A stretch of DNA of 64,000 bases from Streptomyces sp. DG2A-72 (GCF_030499575.1 NZ_JASTLC010000001.1:1798001-1862000); one strand, 5' to 3'. Positions 8,241 to 17,557 are shown, counted from the stretch's first letter. A program made the numbers and translations. Notes: a model not told the origin generated them from the sequence alone.

Positions 8241-8531
8241 TCAGCGCTTGGTCGTGTCCGTCGGCTCGGTGACCGGGCGCGAGCTGGTCACATCGCCGGG
8301 GGCGGCCTGGATGGTGCGCTGAGCCGGGGGCTGCTCTTCGGTGTTCGGCGGGGCCGCCGGGGCGGAGGCGTTGTCCTGGCCCTCGGTCTTCATCGCCTTG
8401 GCCTCGCTCTTGAGGATGCGCGCGGACTTGCCGAGCGAGCGCGCCATGTCCGGAAGCTTCTTCGCGCCGAACAGCAGGATGATGACGACGAGGATGAGAA
8501 TGATCTCGGGGGCTCCGAGCCTTCCGAACAT
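8241..8531 (-). CDS. tatA: Twin-arginine translocase subunit TatA
   Basis: 96 residues: short N-terminus, one membrane span (IILILVVIILLFGAKKLP, with the conserved FGxxKLP hinge), amphipathic helix (DMARSLGKSARILKSEA) and a disordered acidic/proline tail. This is the pore-forming Tat subunit. Upstream is a 262-bp gap (8532-8793) that should hold the tat promoter; no other element was recognised in it. Confidence 0.96.
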   Translation of the reverse strand: MFGRLGAPEIILILVVIILLFGAKKLPDMARSLGKSARILKSEAKAMKTEGQDNASAPAAPPNTEEQPPAQRTIQAAPGDVTSSRPVTEPTDTTKR

Positions 8532-8793
8532 AAGTCTTTACCTTCTCACCGAGGCGGCTGGGGTGGGGTGCTGTCCGATCGGCCGAACACTCATCCGATC
8601 GATCGTGCTTGACAGCGATCGTAACGCTCAGGGGTAAACGGGTGGCAATCCCTGTGCGTACTCCCGGTCAGCGACCCGAGCCTCGTTTTCCGGGCCGCGA
8701 CCAGCAGCGTACCTGCCGGAACCACCTGGGTGACAGGGCGAAGCAGCCCAAAGCGCATCAGACGCAGGACTCACAAGACATTCTCAACCGGAT

Positions 8794-8988
8794 TCAGAGC
8801 GAGTCCACAGTGCGCGCCGCGCTCAAAGACGCACGCTCCAGATCCTCCGCGGCCCGGTTGATACGAGCCGCCGAGTCCGAAACCTGCCTGCCCAGGCGCT
8901 GTGCCTCAAGGAAGACCCGTACCGCGAGCACACCGAGGACGGCGAGACCGGCAAAACCCACAGCAACCGCGAACATCGGCCAGAACAT
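8794..8988 (-). CDS. Small single-span membrane protein, function unknown
   Basis: 64-residue protein: a membrane helix at the N-terminus (FAVAVGFAGLAVLGVLAVRVF) followed by a charged helical tail (RQVSDSAARINRAAEDLE). The ATG at 8988 gives a product that begins at the membrane helix. It sits 10 bp after the zinc-ribbon gene's stop on the same strand and upstream of tatA, as part of the tat-paf neighbourhood. Size and topology resemble TatA-like or DUF948-like proteins, but no signature was recognised. Confidence 0.6.
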   Translation of the reverse strand: MFWPMFAVAVGFAGLAVLGVLAVRVFLEAQRLGRQVSDSAARINRAAEDLERASLSAARTVDSL

Positions 8989-8998
8989 GACGCCGAGC

Positions 8999-9259
8999 CT
9001 AGAGGGTCGAGTGCAGCCGCAGTGTCCTGACCCCGCCACCCGTCAGCAGCTCGACGATGCGCTCCCCCGCCGGCTTGCGCACGGACGCGCCGCAGTCGGG
9101 GCAGGTGAAGGAGTAGAAGGTGGTGCGGCTGGAGGCGCCGATGGCCAGGCGCAGGGCGCTCGCGGTGAGTTCGAAGCGGCCCCGGCAGTCCGGGCAGCCC
9201 GCCTTGAACACCACGGGAGTCACGCTTCTCATGCCGGCGAACGCCGACGCCACCGACAT
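8999..9259 (-). CDS. Small zinc-ribbon protein
   Basis: 86 residues (77 if the ATG at 9232 is used). Two CPDC pairs about 36 residues apart (KAGCPDCRGRFEL and FTCPDCGASVR) form a zinc ribbon. No catalytic domain is visible. It lies between pafC and the small membrane protein gene on the same strand, so it is probably co-transcribed with pafBC. Start choice is uncertain: neither ATG has a clear ribosome binding site. A nucleic-acid or protein interaction role is guesswork. Confidence 0.65.
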   Translation of the reverse strand: MSVASAFAGMRSVTPVVFKAGCPDCRGRFELTASALRLAIGASSRTTFYSFTCPDCGASVRKPAGERIVELLTGGGVRTLRLHSTL

Positions 9260-9341
9260 TCCCGGCACCCCGGACGCCGACTCGCTCAAAGCCCCTGCTC
9301 CTCTTCTCCTGGTCGTTCGCCTCCGGCGCGCCCCGTGCGGC

Positions 9342-10394
9342 TCACTCCGGCCTGTCGTGCTGCCCGTCGTCCCGCCTGCCCCGCACCCCGTACTCCGCGG
9401 GAGCCTGCGCCTCGATGCCGTCGTACGCCGCCAGCGCCTCACGGGCCGCGTGCCGGGCGCTGTCGGCCAGCTCGCGCGGTGACACGATCCGGCCCTCGCG
9501 CCCGAGCCGGAGCGCCAGGCGGCGCAGCGACGCCGGGTCGGGGGTGCGCAGAGTGATACGCAGCCCGCCGTCGGGAAGCTCATCCGCGCTGTCGTGCGGG
9601 TAGTACTCGGCGACCCAGCGTCCGCCCGGGCCGACCTCGACGACGACCTCCGGGTCCTCGGCGGCGGGCTGCACCAGCCCCTCCGACAGGTCCCGCAGCT
9701 CCACCTCGGGGGGCGCGGACGGCTCGTCCAGGATCCTGATCTCGGCGACCCGGTCGAGACGGAAGGTGCGGCGCGCCTCGGAGCGGCGGCACCAGGCCTC
9801 CACATAGGTGTGGCCGACGCTGACGAGGCGGATGGGGTCGATCTCGCGCTCGGTGACCTCGTCCCGGGCGGGCGAGTAGTAGCGGATCCACAGGCGGCGG
9901 CGCTCGGAGATCGCCCGGTCGACGTCCGCGAAGACGCCGCCCTCCGATTCGAAGGTCACCGACAGCCGGGCGCTGGCGCCGGCGGCCTCACCGGCCGCGG
10001 CCTCCACCTTGGCGGTGGCCCGCAGCAGCGCCTGCCGGTCGCTCTCCCGCAGACCGGGCAGCGTGGCGACGGCACGGGCCGCCACCAGCAGTGCGGTCGC
10101 CTCGTCGGCGGCAAGCCTCAGCGGCTCCGCTGTCTCCGCCCCGAGGGCGGCAGGGTTGTGCCACCAGATCCGCTCGCCGTCGGTGTCGATGTCGAGCAGG
10201 TCGCCGCCGCGGAAGCTGGTGCCGCACATGGGCAGCACATCGAGGTCGGAGACCAGCTCGTCCTCGGTGATCCCGAAAGCACGGGCGACGTCCTCGAGCC
10301 GGGCGCCGGGGCGCTCCCTCAGATACGTCACCAGGGAGAGCATCCGGCGGGTCTGGTCGATGGCGTTCACAGGCCTGATCGGTTTGCCGGCCAC
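9342..10394 (-). CDS. pafC: WYL-domain regulator PafC
   Basis: 350-residue protein: N-terminal winged helix-turn-helix (AIDQTRRMLSLVTYL to ~80), then a WYL domain with the sensor-fold region around WIRYYSPARDEVTEREIDP and YVEAWCRRSEARRTFRLDR, and a C-terminal WCX extension. In mycobacteria PafB and PafC act as a heterodimeric transcriptional activator of RecA-independent DNA-damage genes and are encoded with the proteasome accessory genes. The GTG at 10394 has a GGAG 7-8 bp upstream. It follows pafB by 19 bp. Confidence 0.92.
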   Translation of the reverse strand: MAGKPIRPVNAIDQTRRMLSLVTYLRERPGARLEDVARAFGITEDELVSDLDVLPMCGTSFRGGDLLDIDTDGERIWWHNPAALGAETAEPLRLAADEATALLVAARAVATLPGLRESDRQALLRATAKVEAAAGEAAGASARLSVTFESEGGVFADVDRAISERRRLWIRYYSPARDEVTEREIDPIRLVSVGHTYVEAWCRRSEARRTFRLDRVAEIRILDEPSAPPEVELRDLSEGLVQPAAEDPEVVVEVGPGGRWVAEYYPHDSADELPDGGLRITLRTPDPASLRRLALRLGREGRIVSPRELADSARHAAREALAAYDGIEAQAPAEYGVRGRRDDGQHDRPE

Positions 10395-10413
10395 TGTCTT
10401 TCTCCGCTCCCCC

Positions 10414-11367
10414 TCAGCCCTTGGCCACGGCACGCAGCCGGTCCACCACGTCGGCGCGCAGCTCGGCCGGCTCCAGTACCACCACGTCCGGCCCGAACTC
10501 CACCAGCCAGGCGTCCAGCCCGTGCCCGTACGGGATCTCCAACTCGTCCCAGCCGTCGCCCAGTTCCCGCACCGACGCGGCCCTCGCCCGCAAGGGGTAC
10601 CCCGCGTCCGTGCGCAGCCGGATCAGCGCACTGCGGTCGGCGGTCTCCCCCGCCCAGCTCGCGACGGTCTCCCGGACGGTGACGACATCGGGGACCTCCA
10701 CGGTGAACCGGCCGCTGCGGGTACGCACCCGGCCGGTGATCCGGGACAGCCGGAACACCCGCTCGGCACCGCGGTCACGGTCCCAGCCCGCCAGATACCA
10801 GTGGCCGCGCCAGCACTCCAGCGCCCACGGCTCCACATGCCGGGGTTCGGGATGCGCGGCGGTGGCCTTGCGGTAGTCGAAAGCGACCGGCCGGCGGTCG
10901 CGGCAGGCCAGCATCAACGGCTCGAACGCCGCCTCGTGCACCGGAATCCGCGGCTCCAGCGCGCCGTGCGCCTCGTACGGGTCGATGTCCTCGAGCAGCC
11001 CGGCCGCGCGCAGCTTCTGCAGCGCGCCACTGGCCGCGCCCGCGAGCCGCGCCTGCTGCCACACCTTGGCGGCCAGCCCCAGAGCGGCGGCCTCCTCGGC
11101 GTCGAGGGTGACGGGCGGGAGGCGGTTGCTGTCGCGGCGGGCCAGATAGCCGACCTCACCGTCGAGATTCTCCACCGTCTCGATGACCAGGCCGAGTTCG
11201 CGCAGATCGTCCTTGTCCCGCTCGAACATCCGGTTGAAGGAATCGTCCGAGCCGGCTTCCAGATAGGCCTCGATGGACTCACGCAGCTCGCGCTTGCTGA
11301 GCGGCCGCCGCGTCCCCAGCAGACACAGCGCCAGGTTCATCAGCCGCTCGGCCTTGGCAATGGCCAT
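10414..11367 (-). CDS. pafB: WYL-domain regulator PafB
   Basis: 317 residues with the same layout as PafC: N-terminal helix-turn-helix (KAERLMNLALCLLGTRRPLSK), WYL domain (VAFDYRKATAAHPEPRHVEPW, then LAGWDRDRGAERVFRLSRI) and C-terminal extension. The start at 11367 (MAIAKAERLMN) is where conserved sequence begins. First gene of the pafBC pair, with the promoter expected in the gap to 11440. Partner of PafC in DNA-damage-responsive activation in mycobacteria; the Streptomyces role is inferred. Confidence 0.92.
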   Translation of the reverse strand: MAIAKAERLMNLALCLLGTRRPLSKRELRESIEAYLEAGSDDSFNRMFERDKDDLRELGLVIETVENLDGEVGYLARRDSNRLPPVTLDAEEAAALGLAAKVWQQARLAGAASGALQKLRAAGLLEDIDPYEAHGALEPRIPVHEAAFEPLMLACRDRRPVAFDYRKATAAHPEPRHVEPWALECWRGHWYLAGWDRDRGAERVFRLSRITGRVRTRSGRFTVEVPDVVTVRETVASWAGETADRSALIRLRTDAGYPLRARAASVRELGDGWDELEIPYGHGLDAWLVEFGPDVVVLEPAELRADVVDRLRAVAKG

Positions 11368-11440
11368 CGACGCCCTTCGCCTCCCTATGGTGCTTACGAA
11401 CGACGACCGTACCGCCCAGCGGTGGCGCGGCAAAAGCCGA

Positions 11441-11468
11441 GGGCCCATGCCCGCGCAGGCATGGACCC
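11441..11468 (-). terminator. Hairpin after the small FKBP gene
   Basis: Stem 11441-11451 with 11458-11468, ten of eleven pairs matched, loop CGCGCA. It is 28 bp past the FKBP stop and before the pafB start. Confidence 0.6.
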
Positions 11469-11496
11469 CAGGTGATCGGGTGTGGTCGTACGTCGA

Positions 11497-11868
11497 TCAG
11501 ACCCCGAGCAGGTCGACCACGAAGATCAGCGTCTCACCGGGCTTGATCGCCGGGGTGGGGCTCTGGTTGCCGTAGGCGAGGTGGGCCGGGATGGTCAGCT
11601 GACGCCGGCCGCCGACCTTCATGCCCTGCACGCCCTGGTCCCAGCCCTTGATGACCCGGCCGCCGCCCAGCGGGAAACGGAAGGGCGTGCCACGGTTCCA
11701 GCTGGCGTCGAACTCCTCGCCGGTGCTGAAGGCGACACCCACATAGTGGACGGTGACGGTCTGACCCGCCTGCGCCACCGCGCCGTCGCCCTCCCAGATG
11801 TCCTTGATCTCCAGGTCCGCCGGGGGCTCGCCGCCCGGGAAGTCGATCTCGGGCTTGTCGATGCTCAC
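11497..11868 (-). CDS. Cytoplasmic FKBP-type peptidyl-prolyl isomerase
   Basis: 123-residue single-domain FKBP without a signal peptide. Pocket residues are intact: HYVGVAFSTGEEFDASW, VIKGWDQGV (pocket-floor tryptophan), LAYGNQ and IFVVDLLGV. Catalyses cis-trans isomerisation of X-Pro bonds. The GTG at 11868 has AGGAG 8 bp upstream, so a longer frame was rejected. It follows the two-domain lipoprotein FKBP by about 60 bp on the same strand, so a small isomerase operon lies between pafB and pafA. Confidence 0.93.
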   Translation of the reverse strand: MSIDKPEIDFPGGEPPADLEIKDIWEGDGAVAQAGQTVTVHYVGVAFSTGEEFDASWNRGTPFRFPLGGGRVIKGWDQGVQGMKVGGRRQLTIPAHLAYGNQSPTPAIKPGETLIFVVDLLGV

Positions 11869-11929
11869 TGCAGTGACTCCTATTGGTACGTATGTCATGC
11901 GCGATGACTGATGGGCAACCTGCCCAGTC

Positions 11930-12871
11930 TTACATCACGGCCAGGATGTCGACGGCGAAGACCAGCGTGGAGTTCTTCGGAATGCCCTGCTGCTCCTGGC
12001 CACCGAGGGCCTGGTCGGGCGGCAGCACGAGCAGCACCCGGCTGCCGGCCTTCTTGCCCACGAGACCGTTCTTCAGGCCCTTGATCGACAACTGGTCCAG
12101 CGGAAACGTCGCCGTCTTGCCCGTCTGGTACGTGCTGTCGAACTGCTTGCCGCCGTCCCAGAGCAGGGCCACGTAGTTCACGACCACAGTGTCCGTGCCC
12201 TTCACGACAGCGCCGTCGCTCTCCAGCACGTAGTTGGAGACGAGCTTCTTCGGCGGTTCGCTGTCCTTCGGCATCGTCACCTTCGGTGCCTTGCCGTCGG
12301 TGTTCGTGCCGACCTTCGGCAGGTCGATGCTGTCCTGCGCGACCTCCGTGCCCTTCGCCGACGCGGGGATGGTCGTGCCCTTCACGATGTCCACGACGAA
12401 CACCAGCGTGGCGTTGGCCTTGATGTCACCCTGGCCCTGCGCCCCGTACCCCAGGTCCGGGGGGATCACCAGCTCCACCCGGCTGCCGACCTTCTGGCCC
12501 TCCAGGCCCTTCTCCCAGCCCTGGATGACGCCGCCCGCACCCAGCGTGAGCGAGAACGGCTGACCGCGGTCGAAGCTGTTGTCGAACGGCTTGGACTCGT
12601 CGTACTCCTGACCGAGGTAGTTCACCTCGGCGGCGTCGCCCTTTTTGAGCTTCGCACCGTCCCCCTCCTTGATGACCTCGACCTTCAGCTCCTTCGGCGG
12701 ATCGCCCTCCCCCTTGGCCAGGGTCGGCTTCTGCCCGAACTCGGCACCCTTGGTGACCGCGGGCACTCCGTTCTTGGTGGAGCTGGAGTCGGAGCCCTTG
12801 TCGTCGCTGCCGCAGGCCGCCGCGGAGAGCAGCAGCAGCGGCACGACGAGAAGGCCGGCAATTCGGCGCAC
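11930..12871 (-). CDS. Lipoprotein with two FKBP domains, the second degenerate
   Basis: 313 residues. Signal peptide with lipobox LLSAAAC (lipid anchor at C20), a flexible Ser/Gly linker, FKBP domain 1 (~60-163) and domain 2 (~205-311). Domain 1 keeps pocket residues (HYVG-like NYLGQEY, VIQGW with W119, LGYG). In domain 2 the tryptophan is replaced by leucine (SIKGLKNGL, L266) and the tyrosine loop reads ALGGQ, so it probably has little isomerase activity and may act as a chaperone or substrate-binding module. Extracytoplasmic, membrane-anchored; folding of exported proteins is the inferred role. Confidence 0.92.
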   Translation of the reverse strand: MRRIAGLLVVPLLLLSAAACGSDDKGSDSSSTKNGVPAVTKGAEFGQKPTLAKGEGDPPKELKVEVIKEGDGAKLKKGDAAEVNYLGQEYDESKPFDNSFDRGQPFSLTLGAGGVIQGWEKGLEGQKVGSRVELVIPPDLGYGAQGQGDIKANATLVFVVDIVKGTTIPASAKGTEVAQDSIDLPKVGTNTDGKAPKVTMPKDSEPPKKLVSNYVLESDGAVVKGTDTVVVNYVALLWDGGKQFDSTYQTGKTATFPLDQLSIKGLKNGLVGKKAGSRVLLVLPPDQALGGQEQQGIPKNSTLVFAVDILAVM

Positions 12872-12927
12872 GTGTTCCTCAGATCTCAGACGGCACTGTG
12901 GTCGCCCGCCACTCTAGGGTGTGCGGC

Positions 12928-12955
12928 GGGCCCCGTACGAGAACGTACGGGGCCC
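12928..12955 (-). terminator. Intrinsic terminator after pafA
   Basis: Perfect 12-bp stem GGGCCCCGTACG (12928-12939)/CGTACGGGGCCC (12944-12955) with tetraloop AGAA, 25 bp beyond the pafA stop. Confidence 0.85.
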
Positions 12956-12980
12956 TTGGCACGTTTCCTCAATTCCGGGG

Positions 12981-14342
12981 TCACATTCCCGCGATCAGCT
13001 TCTCCACGCGGTCGTCCACCGAACGGAACGGGTCCTTGCACAACACCGTGCGCTGTGCCTGGTCATTGAGCTTCAGGTGCACCCAGTCGACCGTGAAGTC
13101 ACGGCGCTGTTCCTGAGCCCTGCGGATGAAGTCACCGCGCAGCCGGGCCCGAGTGGTCTGCGGCGGAACCGACTTGCCCTCGAAGATCTTCAAGTCATTG
13201 CAGATCCGGGCGGCTTGACCCTTTTTCTCCAGCAGGTAGTAAAGACCTCGCCTGCGATGGATGTCGTGGTAGGCGAGGTCTATCTGCGCCACGCGCGGAT
13301 GCGACATGGTCATGTTGTGCTTGGCGCGGTACCGCTCGATGAGCTTGTACTTCATCACCCAGTCGATCTCGGTGCCGATCCGGTCGAGGTCCTCGGCCTC
13401 GATCGCGTCCAGGGTGCGGCCCCACAGCTCCAGGACCTGCTCCACGGTGCCGGTACGGATCCCGCGGCGCTCGCAGAAGTCCACGGCCTTCTCGTAGTAC
13501 TCGCGCTGCACTTCCAGCGCCGAGGCCTCGCGCCCGCTGGCCAGACGCACCTTGCGCCGGCCCGTGATGTCATGGCTGACCTCGCGGATCGCCCGGATCG
13601 GGTTCTCCAGGGTCAGGTCCCGCATCACCGTGCCCGCCTCGATCATGCGCAGCACCAGGTCGGTCGCGCCGACCTTCAGCAGCATGGTCGTCTCGGACAT
13701 GTTCGAGTCGCCCACGATGACATGCAGGCGGCGGTAGCGCTCGGCGTCCGCGTGCGGTTCGTCGCGGGTGTTGATGATGGGCCGGGAACGCGTCGTCGCC
13801 GAGGACACGCCCTCCCAGATGTGCTCGGCCCGCTGGCTGACGCAGTACACGGCGCCACGCGGGGTCTGCAACACCTTGCCCGCACCGCACAGCAGCTGGC
13901 GGGTGACAAGGAACGGAATGAGAATGTCCGCGAGCCGGGAGAACTCCCCGTGCCGCGCCACCAGATAGTTCTCGTGGCAGCCGTAGGAGTTGCCTGCCGA
14001 GTCGGTGTTGTTCTTGAAGAGGTAGACGTCGCCCGCGATTCCTTCCTCGTGCAGGCGTCGTTCGGCGTCCACCAGGAGTCCCTCGAGAATGCGCTCGCCG
14101 GCCTTGTCGTGGGTGACCAGCTCGGTCACGTTGTCACATTCGGGTGTCGCGTATTCCGGATGTGAGCCCACGTCGAGATAGAGGCGGGCGCCGTTTCGCA
14201 GAAAGACATTGCTGCTGCGGCCCCATGACACGACACGGCGGAAGAGGTACCGCGCCACCTCGTCGGGAGACAGGCGCCGCTGTCCCCTGAACGTACACGT
14301 GACGCCGTACTCGTTCTCCAGCCCGAAAATGCGGCGGTCCAT
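12981..14342 (-). CDS. pafA: Pup-protein ligase PafA
   Basis: 453-residue carboxylate-amine/ammonia ligase of the glutamine synthetase fold that uses ATP to join the C-terminal glutamate of Pup to substrate lysines. Diagnostic stretches: [10 protein letters not shown] at the N-terminus (Mg-binding glutamate E9), [49 protein letters not shown] and [13 protein letters not shown]. Length is typical. Paralogue of dop later in the window; it lacks the N-terminal Dop insertion. It is separated from the proteasome core genes by an MFS/LacI pair. Confidence 0.97.
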   Translation of the reverse strand: MDRRIFGLENEYGVTCTFRGQRRLSPDEVARYLFRRVVSWGRSSNVFLRNGARLYLDVGSHPEYATPECDNVTELVTHDKAGERILEGLLVDAERRLHEEGIAGDVYLFKNNTDSAGNSYGCHENYLVARHGEFSRLADILIPFLVTRQLLCGAGKVLQTPRGAVYCVSQRAEHIWEGVSSATTRSRPIINTRDEPHADAERYRRLHVIVGDSNMSETTMLLKVGATDLVLRMIEAGTVMRDLTLENPIRAIREVSHDITGRRKVRLASGREASALEVQREYYEKAVDFCERRGIRTGTVEQVLELWGRTLDAIEAEDLDRIGTEIDWVMKYKLIERYRAKHNMTMSHPRVAQIDLAYHDIHRRRGLYYLLEKKGQAARICNDLKIFEGKSVPPQTTRARLRGDFIRRAQEQRRDFTVDWVHLKLNDQAQRTVLCKDPFRSVDDRVEKLIAGM

Positions 14343-14351
14343 GAGTGAACA

Positions 14352-15605
14352 TTACGCCCGATCCCCTGAGCTGAAACGGGGTTCGACCGCACGGTTGCGA
14401 TCATTTTCCGATGCGGCCGCCACCACGGCCCGCCCACCGGGCGCCGCCAGCACCCGCACGGTGACCAGCACAACCAGCAGCGACACCCCACCAGCGGCAC
14501 CCGGCACGGCGAAGCCCCACAGCGTCCCACCGCCCTCGACGACGGGACCCGTGAGGCCAGTTCCGACCGACGCCCCGACCGTGAACGTCGTCACCAGCCA
14601 CGAGAACGCCTCCGTGACCGTCCCCCTCGGCGCATGCCGGTCCACGAGCACGAACGCACACGCGATGCACGGCGCGAGGAACACCCCGGACAGCACACTG
14701 AGCAACGTCATGGCGACCGCACCCGGCATGAACATCAGCGGCAGATAACACACCGCCAGAAGAGCCACCAGCCCACACAGTCGCCGCGCCGGCTCACCGG
14801 TCCACTGCCGCGCCCCGTACACGGTGCCGCCGACCAGCGCACCCAGCCCCAGCCCCGCCATCAGCCAGCCGTACACCGCGTCACCGCCGTTGTCGTCCGC
14901 GTACGACACGGCCGCCACCGTGATGGAACCCAGCGCGATACCGACGAACAGAAACGCACCCAGCAACGCCAGCAGCCCGGGCGAACGCAACGCACCCAGC
15001 CAGTGCGCCTCACGCGGCGCCGAACGCCACGCGCGCGAAGGCGGCGACACGACCACGGACAGCGCGCCGAGAACCCCGATGACGTTCAGCACCAGCAGCG
15101 CGGTCTGCGCCGACCACAGCGACACACACACGGTCACCAGCAACGGCCCCACGGTGAACATGACTTCCTGCGCGACCGCGTCCATCGCGTACGCCGTGTG
15201 CACCTGGCCCTCCTTACGGAGGACACTCGGCCACAGCGCCCGCAGACCGCCCTCCAGAGGCGGCGTGAAGAGCCCGGCAGCCGCCACGGCCGCATGGGCG
15301 AGCGGCAACGGGTCGGTGCCCGAGAAGGCGAACACCGCCATCGCCAGCCCCGACAGCACGGCGGCCGGCAGCTGTATGCGCGGCTGCCCGTACAGGTCAA
15401 CCAGCCGCCCCAGCACCGGCTGGCCCACGGCGTTCGCGACCCCGTACACGGCCGCCAGCGCCCCCGCGAGGCTGTACGTGCCGCCCTCCGCCCGCACGAA
15501 CAGCACGATCGCGATCGCGCAGGTCGCGTTCGGCAGCCGGCCCACGAGCGTGCCGACGAGCAGCCGGGTGGCATGCCTCGCCCTGAGGATCTCCAGGTAT
15601 CCCAC
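14352..15605 (-). CDS. MFS transporter
   Basis: 417-residue major facilitator with ~12 hydrophobic segments and a loop 2-3 motif GRLVDLYGQPR resembling the MFS A motif. No substrate signature was recognised; drug or sugar efflux are both possible. It ends 9 bp from the pafA start on the same strand, so pafA may be read partly from its promoter. Divergent from a LacI-type regulator with a 114-bp shared intergenic region containing an inverted repeat, which suggests local control by that repressor. Confidence 0.88.
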   Translation of the reverse strand: MGYLEILRARHATRLLVGTLVGRLPNATCAIAIVLFVRAEGGTYSLAGALAAVYGVANAVGQPVLGRLVDLYGQPRIQLPAAVLSGLAMAVFAFSGTDPLPLAHAAVAAAGLFTPPLEGGLRALWPSVLRKEGQVHTAYAMDAVAQEVMFTVGPLLVTVCVSLWSAQTALLVLNVIGVLGALSVVVSPPSRAWRSAPREAHWLGALRSPGLLALLGAFLFVGIALGSITVAAVSYADDNGGDAVYGWLMAGLGLGALVGGTVYGARQWTGEPARRLCGLVALLAVCYLPLMFMPGAVAMTLLSVLSGVFLAPCIACAFVLVDRHAPRGTVTEAFSWLVTTFTVGASVGTGLTGPVVEGGGTLWGFAVPGAAGGVSLLVVLVTVRVLAAPGGRAVVAAASENDRNRAVEPRFSSGDRA

Positions 15606-15648
15606 GGCCGTGTCCCGCCCTTCCGCTCGCCGACCCCATTGAGGTGTT

Positions 15649-15673
15649 ACGTATAACGCCCTTCGTCATACGT
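15649..15673. promoter_or_regulatory. Inverted repeat in the MFS/LacI divergent promoter
   Basis: ACGTAT (15649-15654) and ATACGT (15668-15673) separated by 13 bp, inside the 114-bp region shared by the divergent MFS and lacI-family genes. Its position suggests an operator for the neighbouring regulator. The half-site spacing is wider than most LacI operators, so this is tentative. Confidence 0.35.
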
Positions 15674-15719
15674 ACCATGTGCGCTGTCCACCAGTCCAGA
15701 CGAAAGAGCAGGTCGCACG

Positions 15720-16739
15720 GTGGCACCAGGCAGCACCCGCCCCACCAGCCGTGACGTCGCCCAGGCCGCCGGGGTCTCCCAGGCCGCGGTCTCCCTCGTC
15801 CTCGGCGACAAATGGCGCGGCCGGGTCTCGGAAACCACCGCCGAACGCGTACGACAAGCCGCACGCGACCTCGGCTACCGCCCCAACCTCGCCGCCCGCA
15901 ACCTCCGCCTCGGCCACACCCGCACCGTCCTGCTCGTGGTCCCCGCACTGACGACCGAATTCTTCGCCGGCGTCTACACCGGAGCGGCCCGCATCGCCGC
16001 CAAACACGGCTTCGGCGTCGTCCTCTACCCCTCCCCCGAAGGCATCGGTCCCGCCCGCGACCCCTTCGCCTCCGCCCAGGCAGCCCTCGACGGCATCATC
16101 GCCTCCTCCATGGCCGCCGACGCCCTCACCGCCATCCGTGGCGACCAACTCCCCCTCGTCATGCTCGACAGCGACCCGGACGGCAGCCTCGGCGCCGCCA
16201 CCGTCAACCTCGACATCACCGACGGCGTCCGCCAGGTTGCCGAACACCTCCTCGGCCTCGGCCACCGCCACTTCCTCCACCTCGCGGCAGACATCCCCTC
16301 CTGGACCTTCGAAGTACGCGCACGTGAACTGGCCGCACGAGTCGGCACGGTCCCCGGCACGTCCGTACGCACGGCCCACGCACCCATCTCCATCGACGGC
16401 GCCCGCATCGCCGCCGAGACCGCGCTCTCCGCCCCCGCAGGCCCCCGGCCCACCGCACTGGTCTGCGACGACGACAAACTCGCCGCCGGCGCCTACAAGG
16501 CCGTACGCCGCCTCGGCCTGCGCATCCCCGACGACATCTCCGTCACCGGCCTCGACGACCTCGCCCTCGCCACCGCCATCGACCCCGAGCTGACGACCGT
16601 ACGCCTGGACGCGGAACTGTTCGGCGAACGCGGCATGCAGGCGCTACTGGCGGTCCTGGACGGCCGTACACCGGAACCGGGCGACATTCCCGTCGAACTC
16701 GTCGTACGAGGCTCCACAGCGCCGCCCAGCGCCCGCTGA
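15720..16739 (+). CDS. LacI-family transcriptional regulator
   Basis: 339 residues: N-terminal LacI helix-turn-helix (SRDVAQAAGVSQAAVSLVLG) with hinge helix (NLAARNLRLG), then a periplasmic-binding-protein-like effector domain (TRTVLLVVPALTTEFFAG to the end). The effector is likely a sugar or small metabolite; it cannot be named. GTG start at 15720. Divergent from the MFS gene, its most probable target. It ends convergently against prcA across a terminator hairpin. Confidence 0.93.
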   Translation: MAPGSTRPTSRDVAQAAGVSQAAVSLVLGDKWRGRVSETTAERVRQAARDLGYRPNLAARNLRLGHTRTVLLVVPALTTEFFAGVYTGAARIAAKHGFGVVLYPSPEGIGPARDPFASAQAALDGIIASSMAADALTAIRGDQLPLVMLDSDPDGSLGAATVNLDITDGVRQVAEHLLGLGHRHFLHLAADIPSWTFEVRARELAARVGTVPGTSVRTAHAPISIDGARIAAETALSAPAGPRPTALVCDDDKLAAGAYKAVRRLGLRIPDDISVTGLDDLALATAIDPELTTVRLDAELFGERGMQALLAVLDGRTPEPGDIPVELVVRGSTAPPSAR

Positions 16740-16746
16740 CACGCCT

Positions 16747-16777
16747 GTGCCCCGTCCGCACAAGGCGGCCGGGGCAC
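16747..16777. terminator. Terminator between lacI-family gene and prcA
   Basis: GTGCCCCG (16747-16754) pairs with CGGGGCAC (16770-16777), with further pairing of CCGC and GCGG inside. It lies between convergent stops and may serve both strands. Confidence 0.7.
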
Positions 16778-16810
16778 ACAAGGCAAAGCAAGACAGGGCG
16801 ATCGGCGGAC

Positions 16811-17557
16811 CTACTCCTCGTCCTCGGAACCCTCGGCCTCCGCCGCGGTCTCCGCACCGCCCGCCTCCAGCAACCGGGCCAGCTGCGGACCCGTGATCCG
16901 CTTGAACTTCCGCGCCTGCGGACGCGTACGGTCCAGCACCGCGACCTCCAGCCCCTCCGCGGGAATCTCCCGCTGCGTGCCGTTGGTGTCCCGGGACAAC
17001 GCCTGCACGGCCAGCTTCAGCGCCTCCGCCAGAGTCATACCGTCCTGGTGACGCTGATCGAGATAACTACTGATCTGCTCCGCATTGCCACCGACCGCGA
17101 CCGAACCATGCTCGTCGACGATCGAACCGTCATGCGGCAACCGGTAAATCTGATCACCCTCCGGCGTCTCCCCCACCTCGGCGACGACCAGCTCCACCTC
17201 GTACGGCTTCTCCGCCGCACTGGAGAAGATCGTGCCCAGCGTCTGGGCATACACATTCGCCAGGCCACGAGCGGTCACGTCATCACGGTCATAGGTGTAA
17301 CCACGCAGGTCGGCATACCGGACGCCACCGATCCTGAGGTTCTCGTACTCGTTGTACTTACCGGCCGCCGCAAAACCGATCCGGTCATAGATCTCGCTGA
17401 ACTTGTGCAGCGCGCGGGACGGATTCTCCCCGATGAACACGATGCCATCGGCATACTGCAACACGACCAGGCTGCGGCCACGCGCGATGCCCTTCCGGGC
17501 GAACTCCGCACGGTCGGTCATCGCCTGCTGAGGTGAGACATAGAACGGCGTCGACAC
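16811..17557 (-). CDS. prcA: 20S proteasome alpha subunit
   Basis: 248 residues. Alpha-subunit N-terminus [18 protein letters not shown], then [40 protein letters not shown] and VELVVAEVG. It lacks the catalytic N-terminal threonine; alpha rings gate the chamber. A variable acidic tail ([13 protein letters not shown]) ends the protein. GTG start. 59 bp downstream of prcB on the same strand. Partner of the ARC ATPase encoded upstream. Confidence 0.97.
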   Translation of the reverse strand: MSTPFYVSPQQAMTDRAEFARKGIARGRSLVVLQYADGIVFIGENPSRALHKFSEIYDRIGFAAAGKYNEYENLRIGGVRYADLRGYTYDRDDVTARGLANVYAQTLGTIFSSAAEKPYEVELVVAEVGETPEGDQIYRLPHDGSIVDEHGSVAVGGNAEQISSYLDQRHQDGMTLAEALKLAVQALSRDTNGTQREIPAEGLEVAVLDRTRPQARKFKRITGPQLARLLEAGGAETAAEAEGSEDEE

